From assembly GCA_026874595.1 (NCBI GenBank), contig CM049307.1:40744362-40808361 (forward strand): 64,000 nt of DNA. The letters are read 5' to 3'. A program made the translations under genes and the position numbers. Source of the DNA: Sipunculus nudus (taxonomy: Eukaryota > Annelida > Sipuncula > Golfingiida > Sipunculidae). Position 1 is the stretch's first letter, and the number at the start of each line of letters is the position of its first letter. Below are positions 27,601-39,600 of the stretch, in pieces. Under the pieces are notes generated by a model that saw only the letters and a program-made list of their open reading frames with translations, ran no database searches and was not told the origin of the DNA.

Positions 27601-30600
27601 GAGGAAAAACACCTGAGCAAGCAGTATTGTCACATGGACTATTCCATGGATTTCACACCACCACTTGGATAACTTGAAAAATGGAAACTCAGGAAAGAAA
27701 CTTTAAGCGTGAAAATCAACACCCAAAATGCAATGACAAAAAACCACATTGGTCGACAATCAGTCCTGGAACCAACACTTTCATACAATTCATAAACAAA
27801 CACATACACAATCCTTGAACCAACACCCACACACACATCTGGAAATCAGCACCCACACACAATCTGGAAATCAACACCCACACACAACCTTGAAACCAGC
27901 ACCCACAAGCAATTATGGAACCAACACCCACAAACAGTTATGAAATCAACTTCAATGCACCATCAAGAAACCAACACCCACCCACAATATGGAAACAAGC
28001 AGCCACTCACATTCATGAAATTAGCACCTTTACACCTTTCTGAAACAGCCACACAAGTCCTTGATTAATAAATAGATCAACACAATAATGAAACCAACAC
28101 CCACACATAGTTTTGAAACCAACACACACAATCATAAAAACACAGGCCTTAAAAACTAGCACTTGTGAAATAAGCAGTCCTTTGGGTATTCAAAGCTGCC
28201 CCTAATGCTCAAATGACCATTTGTTATTGGTTATTGTTTGCTTTAAGGAAATGAAACTCCATATACCTGCTGATGTATTAAAGTAGACAACAATGTTATG
28301 ATAATAGTTATCAGAGCCAAAGTTGGCTTGCCTCTCCAGTAATACATTATTTACAAATTTCAGGAAGTATACACTGAAACTGGAGATGTTTATTTCAAGA
28401 CTGTATTGTGAAATTAATAAACTGGATTCCAGGATTTTTAAAAGCTAAACTGAAGCTTGAATGTGAAGTCCTGTGACTCACTCTGAACACCAGTTACAGT
28501 TGGCCCAACAGGTTCACCCAACCCCACCAATATGGGCATGTCCCATGAGCCTATTGTTTGCTTAGCACCCCTTTTTAAACAAAATGGTTTGACCTGACCT
28601 CTGTTTCTTTTTTCAAGCCTAATGAGTAGTTGGCCTAATTTCACTCAGGCTTGGAAGAGTCCACTTTTTACTGAGGGGCTTGTATTTGTTATTTCTCCAC
28701 AGGTGGTGACAGCCAGCAAGAAGACATGGACACAGACAATAGTCAACCTGCAGCTCAAGGTATGTGTACATGAAGTGGCCCAGATACTTTCTGCAATATT
28801 TATGTTAATTATTGGCAACATTTATGTAAATTATTTACTAAATAATTAGCTCAGATATGTTTGCTGATATTTTTTTCTAGATTCTATTGTCTGATCCGTA
28901 TAGTCTTTCTCAGCATGCTAGTTACTGCATGAAGATAAAAAAAAACATATTGAGTAGTTTTGTACACCATGGACACTGTGAAAATAGTTCAGCTCATATA
29001 GTACAGGTATTAGGTATGTGATAGTGAGGGTAGTGAGAGAGAGGTTGTTTTACAGTGTGCCAGGAAAAGATGTTAATTCTTACGATAATTCATGAAAAGA
29101 TTTATGAACATGATATTTATTAATGGCTGATCAAGTCACAAGAACTTGAAAGATGAGATGATGGAAACTACAAAAGAACAGAACTTGATTAATAATTAAA
29201 ATGCATGATTGGAGATTTGCAGATATCTGGAAAAGAAACAGAATTTAAATTTTTTATTTGCTCAGTGCATGAATACAGACTTCACATGCTGTTTGGGATA
29301 TAACATAAATATTTTAAGTTGTTGAAGAAGAATGGCATAACCTTGCACATAAGCAAGTAAATAGGACCAGTGTCACATTCCATAGATTGGAAAAATACGC
29401 CAGCGGAGTCCATTTTGTTTTATTTGGGCCCTGCTGAGGTCGATGCTCCATTGTGATCAGGTTTAAGAAATAATCATTCCTTTTTCTCAAGTACTGGTTA
29501 AGTGATTGCTGTTAAAGTGTTATTGAAAATTGGTCTCTATGGGAGATGTGCAATCCAATTTAGGAACCATTAGGAATCCAATAAGGCTACAAGGAAACAG
29601 TTTTGAAAACCTTGGCCCATAATTGATGACCTTCATGACCCCAGTCACTTTTAGCCACCAATGAGGTCTTGAATTTTGTGTCTATTTTTTGTTGACTTTA
29701 ATCAGAAAGCTTTTAAGATACAGTATTGGTCACCTATGTTTGCATGTTAAAAGAGGAATTTTTAAAACTCTTTTATGCTGATGGTGTTGAAACTCTCCCA
29801 GGAATGTTAAGGCTTGTAATATAAATTCCTGTGTAAGGTAACCAGGATTTCCTGTTTAATTTGTGCTAAAAATGGTGTAAACATAACAGGAAACCTTCTG
29901 TGCGATCTAGTGCTGTTATTTTCTTCATGCCTGTTGTTGTATTTAGAAGTATTAAACTTGTATACTTAGAGCTAACTGTTACAGAATACTTACCTCATTT
30001 AAAGCTGTAAATACTAATGTTTAATCACTGATTTAATGGAACCAACCTTGGAAGTTCCCCAAAAAGTGTTGTTAAAGTCTGCCTTCCCATACTTGGGGGG
30101 GGGGGGGGGGGTGGATGGCAGTTATGATTCTCTGTAATTACAAACCATGTTCCATGAAAAATTTTCTTGCATTTATGATAACACTGGGAATATTTTTTGG
30201 TGACTCAGCATGGCAACAAATGATATTCATTCAGTAGAAATAACCTGCATCTGTGGATGTTCAAAAGAATTTTATATGCATTGCTACAGGAACATAGCAG
30301 GTACAGGATTCAAGTCTGCATATATGATGCTGCTGATAGAAATATAACTTTCAGATGAAACATACTGTATATATTTCACACACAAGAAGTTTTATCCTGT
30401 CCAGTATAATCATTGATTAAGAGAAGTGCCCATTACTTGTTAAGGTACCCCTTCTTTCCCTTCATGTTTGGGAATACAAACTTGAACGGAGCTATCATGT
30501 TGACATGATATTTTGTACCGATAAATGTTGCTGTATTTAAATTTGTAATTCAGTGGGGTTCCCACATTTTATTATGCTAATATAAAAACATGATTTCATT

Positions 30601-33600
30601 ATACTTTGTATTTTTAAATTCAAATAAAAAAGACCAAATAAGTGTCCATTCTAACAAACTTTTTTAGCCCTAGACGCCGATGAAGTTAATAAACCATTAT
30701 GATATGAGCAGTTTACCCTTCTTGTTTGTTTCTGTTACAGTTAATGACAGCAGAATGGACGGTGATGATGCTCCAGGTAAGCACAACTTTCTTTGTTTTC
30801 TTCTACTTTGGAAAATCAACTTTAAATAAGCCAGTGAGACTAGTGTCCACAGAAAGGATGAACCTTATGGAGACATTATGATGTTGTATACCCCATTCAG
30901 TGTTCCATTGCTCCCAAAAAGTGTACCGTTTGTGAAACTGTTCATTAAATGACACACTTTTGGAACATTCACTTGCCCGTATCAAAATATTTTGACATCT
31001 CATTACTAAAAAAACAACTGAATGATGTTAATTTAATTTCTTATATTCTATGACTTAAAAATTTATTAGATTTTGATATTTGATGAAAGAAACTGATCAT
31101 TATTCAATTTACTAGTAACTGAAATTGTTTCCTTGCATTTGCAGTGTCGGCTGTCTGAAGTAGAGGTCATTGTGAAGTAAATGCTTTAACCCATTTTATT
31201 TTTTTTTTTACAGATGATTGGGCAGACAAAGATGACGAAACAGAATCCCCTGAAGCAGACGATGATGGTGGGGGAGGGGCAGCGGCTGAGGTCGCTACTA
31301 CTACCACCAAGCGAAGGCCCCCGGATGAGCTGGCCATCAAGAAAGCTCACCTCAACATTGTGTTCATTGGTCATGTCGGTTAGTATAGTATCATTGTTGT
31401 TCTGTGTCCATTCAGGGCTTGGCATTAACTTTTGAAAGTACTTGCCCTACAAGTAACATACAGATTTTACATTCCCTTAATGAATTTCTGCTTCCACAAA
31501 AATCAGTGATCAAAAGTGCACACTATATTCCATATGAATATTTTGTAGCTATAAACATGTTCAAATGTTTGTCAATAATATTTCTCTAAGTTTTTGTACA
31601 GATAAACATGCAAGTAATTGTATCCCCAGACAAAGTCAGGGGATACTATGTTTTCATACCGGTCCCGCCTCCGCCGCCGCATGTAAATCTTGTTGGCGCG
31701 ATAACCCAAAAAATATTTCACGGAACTTTACCAAACTTGGTATATGTATAGATATGGGTAAGAGGACAACGCCTATTTAAAATGAGGTCATGACCTTTAC
31801 TAGGAGAGTGTCCTTGACCTTGAATAGGTCCAATTTTGGGGAAAATCACACAAATTCTTTAATATCTCAAGAAATCTTGCATGGATTTATCCCAAAATCA
31901 AGTTGATGGAAGATAATGGATAGGGTTGTCATGTTCCAGAAACTGGTGGCGCCACCTATTATTCTTTACTTGTTATCGTGTCGTTTAATACCCCCAAAAT
32001 TGCCACCTTACAGTACTGTGAGCATTATAAGTCAAAAACTAATGGACAGATTCCTTTTATATAATGCATATACATAGGTATGGGTTATGGGATGATGTTT
32101 ATTTAAATTGGGGTCATGACCTTTCCTATGATAGTGGCCTTGACCTTGAATATTGCCATATATGGTGAAAATCACACACCTCTTATGATATCTCCAGTGT
32201 TGATAGCCATATGGGTTTCAAACATGACTTATGTATGGCCCACCACTAAAGTAAGAACCCTATAGGTTCTAGTGTCATGAGGTCAAAGGTCAAGGTCACT
32301 GGACTGGCATTTTAAAAGATACTGTGGATGCATTTTTAGCCAAACTTTCATCCTAGGTCTTCCATCTTGAATATATAGCTCACTTGCTAATTGTGGATGA
32401 TCCATTTGGGGTCACAAGGTCAAAGGTCAAGGCCACAGGAGCTATCTGTCCAAAAATTAGTTTCTGGATGATAATTCCTGCTTTTATCGATGTATTGATT
32501 TCAAACTTAACTTATATATGTCCCATTGAAAAAGCAAGACTCCAATTGATTTTGGGGTCATGAGGTCAAAGGTCAAGGTCACAGGACACATCTTTATAAA
32601 GATTGTGGATGCATTTTCAGCCAAACATTTCATCTCAGACCTTTCATCTTGCACATATAAGTCATCTGCCAAAAGAGGAAGACCCCTATCAGTTTTGAGG
32701 TCACAAGGTCAAAGGTGAAGATCACAGGAGCCATCTGTCCAAAAATTAGTTTCTGGATGATAATTCCTGCTTTTATTGATGTATGGATTTCAAACTTGAC
32801 TTGTATATGTCCCATTGGAAAAGCAAGACCCAAATTGATTTTGGGGTCATGAGGTTAAAGGTCAAGGTCACAGGACACATCTTTAAAAAGATTGTGGATG
32901 CATTTTCAGCAAAACATTTCATCTCAGATCTTTCATCTTGCACATATAGTTCACCTGCCAACAGAGGAAGAACCCTATCAATTTTGAGGTCACAAGGTCA
33001 AAGGTGAAGATCACAGGAGCCATCTGTCCAAAAATTAGTTTCTGGATGATAATTCCTGCTTTTATTGATGTATGGATTTCAAACTTGACTTGTATATGTC
33101 CCATTGGAAAAGCAAGACCCAAATTGATTTTGGGGTCATGAGGTCAAAGGTCAAGGTCACAGGACACATCTTTAAAAAGATTGTGGATGCATTTTCAGCC
33201 AAACAATTCATCTCAGATCTTTCATCTTGCACATATAGTTTACCTGCCAAGAGTGGAAGAACCCTATCAATTTTGAGGTCACAAGGTCAAAGGTGAAGGG
33301 TCACAGGAGCCATCTGTCCAAAAATTAGTTTCTGGATGATAATTCCTTCTTTTATTGATGTATGGATTTCAAACTTGACTTGTATTTGACCCATTGGAAA
33401 AGTAAGACCCGAATTGATTTTGGGGTCATGAGGTCAAAGGTCAAGGTCACAGGAAACCTCTTAAAAAAGATTGTGGATGCATTTTCAGCCAAACAATTCA
33501 TCTCAGATCTTTCATCTTGGACATATAGTTCACCTGCCAAGAGTGGAAGACCCCTATCAATTTTGAGGTCACAAGGTCAAAGGTGAAGATCACAGGAGCC

Positions 33601-36600
33601 ATCTGTCCAAAAATTAGTTTCTGGATGATAATTCCTGCTTTTATTGATGTATGGATTTCAAACTTGACTTGTATATGTCCCATTGGAAGAGCAAGACCAA
33701 AATTGATTTTGGGGTCATGAGGTCAAAGGTCAAGGTCACTGGACACATCTTTTAAAAGATGAGGATGCATTTTCAGCCAAACATTTCATCTCAGATCTTT
33801 CATCTTGCACATATAGTTCTCCTGCCAAGAGAGGAAGAACACTATCAATTTTGAGGTCACAAGGTCAAAGGTGAAGGTCACAGGAGCCATCTGTCCAAAA
33901 ATTAGTTTCTGGATGATAATTCCTGCTTTTATGGATGTATAGATTTCAAACTTGACTTGCATATGTCCCATTGGAAAAGCAAGACCAAAATTGATTTTGG
34001 GGTCAAAGGTCAAGGTCACAGGACACATCTTTAAAAAGATCAAGGTCACAGGACCAACATCTTCAACAAGATTGTGGATTGTTAGATGGAAGAAACAATA
34101 AATATGCCAAGTGTCAGTATATGCTGCTAAAAATGGGGGTCTATTCTTAAAGTGGGGGGGGGGCTACTATGTCTGGGGATACTCTGGCACCTGCGGTGCC
34201 AAGAAATGTCTAGTTTAGGATAGAGGTTTTGCAATAATTTCATTTCTCTGATGAAGAAAATGGCTAACTGAAGATTTGTCAAGATTCAGGCCTTTTAATT
34301 AAGGTTTATGTTGAACCAAGTGGGAGCCCAGTTATGGTTGCAGCAGCACCATTTATGTGCTCGGGGCATGCAGTTAACTGTTAATGTTGAGCCCTGCCAT
34401 AAGAGGTGAAAAACATGCTTTTTTCACATGAACATATCTGCCAAGGTTACCATTAAACTTGAGTAGCTATCAGAGCTTGGAATGTTAAAAATATTAATTT
34501 CTTTGAACCATATTTGATTTATGTAATAGCATAAAGTAATGCTTGTAGATTTGCTGATGGCTAAAAAACTGTTTAGTAGGCTTCAAGCACAATGAAATGT
34601 TGGCCTCATTATCAGCCTTGTTTGAAACTTGTGTATATACAAATTAGTATAAAATCACTGCACTCTCATTGAAGAAATGTAAGTGGCCACAAAAATAAGT
34701 GCCTTTCAGTGGGCAATTAAAATTTAAAAGTAATTGGAAAGACCTGGATTCTACATTTCTAATCATTTACAGCAGTTAATGTAATTGTCTCCTCTAATTA
34801 CAGATGCAGGGAAATCCACCATTGGAGGACACATTATGTAAGTATGACATTCCTGTTGTATCTAAAGTTGCATGTCCTTAGTTCTTCTCTACTTGTACTT
34901 GTGCCAAAATTTACGAATAAAATTGACTTGCAGTATCCTCATAATTTGGACATGCCACCTGTGAAATCAGGGTTTTAGTGTGTATGCAAAATGGCAACTC
35001 CCATGAGCAGTTTTGCTGAACTGGGAGAAATAAAACTTCAGGCAAGAATCTATCAGCAGAGTGTTTGGTGGAAAGCGGACTTATTTTGGCAAAGTTTAAA
35101 GCACAATAACGCTTTTTGGACCCCGCCCAAATCGTCAAATTATTGTATGATTCTTGGTAGCCAGTGTGTTGTACACATATATCTTAGAAGCCTTGGCTGC
35201 CTTATCAAGCCATTAAGGCATTATTTTTGTTTTCTGCTACCATGTCTATCAGGTGTTGGTGGGCCACATGATCCAGTAATCATAAAACTATAATATTCAT
35301 ATTTTAAGTGAGGCATCAGTTACTGTATAAGGAAAGACAGGAATAAAGTGATTTTTGCAATCAAAGCTGTTATTGTCTGTTTGGAGGGGAGATGATTATA
35401 TGATTATTTACAATGAAAGTTTCCCTTTTTTTCCCCTAGGTATCTAACAGGTATGGTTGACAAGAGGACGCTGGAAAAATATGAAAGAGAAGCAAAAGAA
35501 AAAAACAGAGAGAGCTGGTAAATGACCTCTCTTCAAATTAAGTGACACAGAAAATGAACTAATTTGAATGAGAAGTTCCTTCACCTACTAACAATTTACA
35601 GTAATTTGGTTCATCTGTTTTGAACTTTAGTAGAAATGGATAACACCAAAGTGGACCAGTGTTGTGTGTTCTGTAATATTGTTGGCATCAGAATTCTATA
35701 AGTAAATGGATACAAGACAGTCCCTTAAATTATCCAAAGATGAAAATCCTAGGTCAGGTGAATTCGATTTTAACTCTTACTAATGAATATTTGAATGAAA
35801 TAATATCTTGCCTATGTTAGCTGGAATAAATTGTTAGTTGGAATAAAATGTAATATAAAACCAGAAATAATTTTAAACTGATGTTTATGTTGTTTTATTT
35901 TCTCAGGTATTTATCTTGGGCACTTGACACAAACTTAGAGGAGCGTGACAAAGGTAAAACAGTGGAGGTTGGGCGGGCATACTTTGAAACAGAGAGCAAA
36001 CATTTTGCGATCCTGGACGCACCGGGGCATCGAAGCTTCGTACCAAACATGATTGGAGGAGCATCTCAAGCAGACATTGCAGTACTGGTGTGTATTTTAA
36101 TTTTATTATTATTCCATAAGAAACATTACTTGAAAAAAAACACTAAAACCTTTTTTTAATTTAAATTTCTTCAACAGGTGATTAGCTGATGTTAATTCAC
36201 AATTGCACGTATTATTTATGAAGGTTCTTGATTTTTTTTCCTTATTAATGCAACATTGAAGATAAAAATTAAATGGAAATTAAAGTAGAATGTTAATAAA
36301 TTGATTATCAGAGTAAATTTAGGCAGTCCACATTTGTATAAATAGTGGGGGAAAAATTCAGAGTAAAGTATTAGAATGAAATATATAAACCTGAAAACAG
36401 TACTTGATGAAATGTGTAAACAGTTTGCCCATATATTGTAAGTTCTGACCAGCCATGTTTTTGTCCATGCTGCAATGAATATATAACCTAAGAGGAAAGA
36501 TCATTGTCAGGTACACACATGTGAAAATATTCCATTAGTGTTCAAAATAAGATATTGAGCATGATTAATCCCAAAACCATAAGCTTGTAAAATCTTTGAT

Positions 36601-39600
36601 GTCACCTTTCAAGCCAAAGCTGCATAATAACTGTCAAAAATTAAAATTTGCTATAAACCTTTATTTGAGCCATTTTATATTTCATGGTCTGTCTTTACAG
36701 GTGATTTCCGCACGGCGAGGAGAATTTGAGACAGGCTTTGAGCGAGGAGGCCAAACAAGGGAACATGCTATGTTAGTGAAAACTGCAGGAGTAAAACAGC
36801 TGGTTGTAGCAGTAAACAAAATGGATGACCCCACAGTAAACTGGGACGAGGGCAGGTAATTATGTTGTATAAATTTATAACTTCTATTCAACTAAGGTAT
36901 TTGAAGCTAGATAAGATCAGTTTTACTCTTTGGCCCACAGAGGGCTAATCAGGGCAACTTTAAGTCAACAAATTCATCTGCTGATTTGGCTAGATATTCT
37001 TGGATGTGTTGGGTCAAACATGTTTTTCATATTTATTTTAATTTCAAGGAATTCCATTATCTTAAGCAAAATGCATCTTTAGAAAATGTTAAAAATTTTG
37101 TAAAGATACATTGAAAACTAATGGATTTAAACTCATGTTCAAATATATGTTTCAGAATTAATTCTCCACAATTATATATTGATCTGAACAGAAATGGGTT
37201 TTGATGGGTGACTCATGAAATCATCTTACCTACAGATATTTCAGTGCATTAAGATGATTAGGTGGTAATTCTGGCATGTAATATAAGAATATATTTACCC
37301 AAGTGTAAATTAAGATGGGTTATGTAATTCTAATATAAGAAGATATAAGCCATCTTCTCAACTTTAAATTGGGATGAATTCCAATATTAGATGCAATACT
37401 GCTTCATGAAATCTGAATTTAACACCTGAGATGATAATGTAAAATTTGCCAACATTTCAAGGCAAATTTACTTGTAAGATTGAAACCTTTAACAGGTTGA
37501 AGTCAAATAGGCAATATAGTATGCAGTAAATATACATAAATTCTTCTATTTTCAAATACAAGTTCAAATTCAGAGCATCAGATACAAGAGCCAAAATAAG
37601 TACAAACTATGATCAATTACAGTTTCTGGCTATCAGTTTATAATAGGCAGTCCATTTGAATGTTGTTTCTTTTGTTACATTTGAACAGCTGAAGTCTGTG
37701 TGAATTATCCAGATGGTGAAAAAGGCCATGCCAAAATCTATAGCTATAAATACTAGCTGCATTTATATAAAGGTCAAACAGTGACTAAATTTGGCAGTAG
37801 AAACAAGGGGATTTTCACCCGATACCCAGATGTCTGTACCATAGATCAGTAATCAAGACCATTGAATTAATTCCATGGTAGTAGACATTTAAATTAGCTA
37901 GCAGCCAAGATTCATTGCTACAAAGTTTTACTGGTTAATATTCATAGTTTATGACATTTCAGATTTTCAGAAATCAGAGACAAACTCACACCTTATCTAA
38001 AGAAAGTTGGCTTCAACCCCAAGAACGACATATTCTGGATCCCAGTATCTGGATTAACAGGAGCTTTCCTCAAAGACCCTCGACCAGACTTGTGTCAGTG
38101 GTACTCGTAAGTATCAAACACTTCCTTGTTCATGTGATGCTGTGCTGACATGGTGCTTTGTGCAGTGAAACCTCTCTCAAAGACCCCCTGTGTATTAAGA
38201 ACACCCAAAGGTGAACTAAAGGCATTCACATTGGTTATAACTGACCTGTCTAATACCACCACTTGTGAATTAAGACCACTTTTGGCCAGTCTTATAAGTG
38301 ATCTCACAACACAGGTTTCACTGTATCATTATTTACCCGACTCTGGATTTAGAAAAAGGCAACTAAACAATTTTTCATCAAAGCTTAAAGTAGTGAAGGA
38401 GTTAAATGATCAGCAAAGGTCACTTGCAAGTGATGTTATTAATTTATTACTAGATAGTAAATGAATTTGGTTCTGTGGTAGTTATTGTGACATTAAGAGA
38501 ATATGACTTCCAGTGTCTCTTCTGTTTTGAATTGGAATTAATTATCATGTAAAATAGCTCTCTTGATCACAGCCTTTCCCTAGGGTGTCCCATTTCAAAG
38601 CAGAATTACCATAAAGTATTAATTTCTCAGTTTTAATAAATCAGTGTTCATCAATATTAGCCGTGACAACCTGACTCAGTAGGCAATCAGATAATTGGGC
38701 TGGTAAGCCTACTCGAGTCGTGATACTAGTAATATGGAGGAATGTATCGCAGTGGTCTTGCATCTGGTTGCATTCATATCGTGGTAAATGGCCCATAATT
38801 TCAATGTTATGCTTAGAATGATGAATAAACACAATATTCTATATGTGAGCTCGCAACCCAAACTGAAACAGTCTCCATGGACACGGGTCATTTCCTGTGT
38901 CGCCTGCAAGTTGCCTGCATCCTGTAACCTGTGCAAGCCATGCTTGTGTTCATGCGGTCATAAATTCAACAAACATGCCAAGGGGTTTACCAATGTGCTG
39001 GGTTGAACAAGAACTTTTCTCGCTCATATTTGGTATTATTAGAAAGTACACAAAAAATGCTAACGAATGGTCTGGTTTATGTTGATTGACAGTGTACCTT
39101 TAGCCCATGAAGCGTTGTCAGAAATGACGGAAATATTTGCATCTTCATAAGGCCTAATAATGCATTCCTCAGACGTAGATGTCATGACACTCTGGCGCCA
39201 GTAATCTGGTCGTAATGCCAGAGGGTCAATATGATGCTACATCAGTATTTACATTTCTAAATTTTAAATTACCTCATTAAATGGCAAAGCCAAGTTGATA
39301 TTTATAGAAGCTCATTAAAGCATAAGGTCATAGAAGTACCACTGAATCAGTGTGTTCTTTTTGACCATTGGACGTTTGGACTTTAACCACTGCTAATGTT
39401 GACTGAAGTTATCCCTGGCTTTGTACAAGCTGCTGATACAGCACGTCAGACTGAAGCAGTCTCCACATTGTCCTGAAACACCTCACATGCTGAAACATGT
39501 TTTGTAATCTGATTATTCAGACTGTGAGACTGTGGCAACTTATTAACTGTAAATATATAGTTCGGATCGCTAATTCATAATTATTAGTTTTGATGTGAAG

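Larger units (their letters stand above)
21874..28702 (+). other. eRF3 intron 1 (6.8 kb)
   Basis: Besides the repeats listed separately it holds a GC-richer patch at about 23925-24230 and another at about 26100-26400 (with CACGTGAC at about 26272). Neither has an exon fitting the phase-1 junction, and both could be regulatory or transposon remnants. Confidence 0.5.

Noticed and set aside
27716-27943. Cys/Val-rich and His/Thr-rich open frames
   Set aside because: Produced by the minisatellite of about 26-30 bp units; not a real protein.
32484-34049. Series of 60-87 aa open frames on both strands that look like a conserved protein family
   Set aside because: They recur with the 289-bp tandem unit of a Helentron-like element and have no start-context, splice or domain support.
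32190-34062. CRISPR array
   Set aside because: Units are contiguous 289-bp tandem repeats without spacers, in a eukaryotic intron.
36401-36452. Possible fifth C/D snoRNA in eRF3 intron 7 (TGATGA ... CTGA)
   Set aside because: Too short, no terminal stem and no complementarity to rRNA that I recognise.
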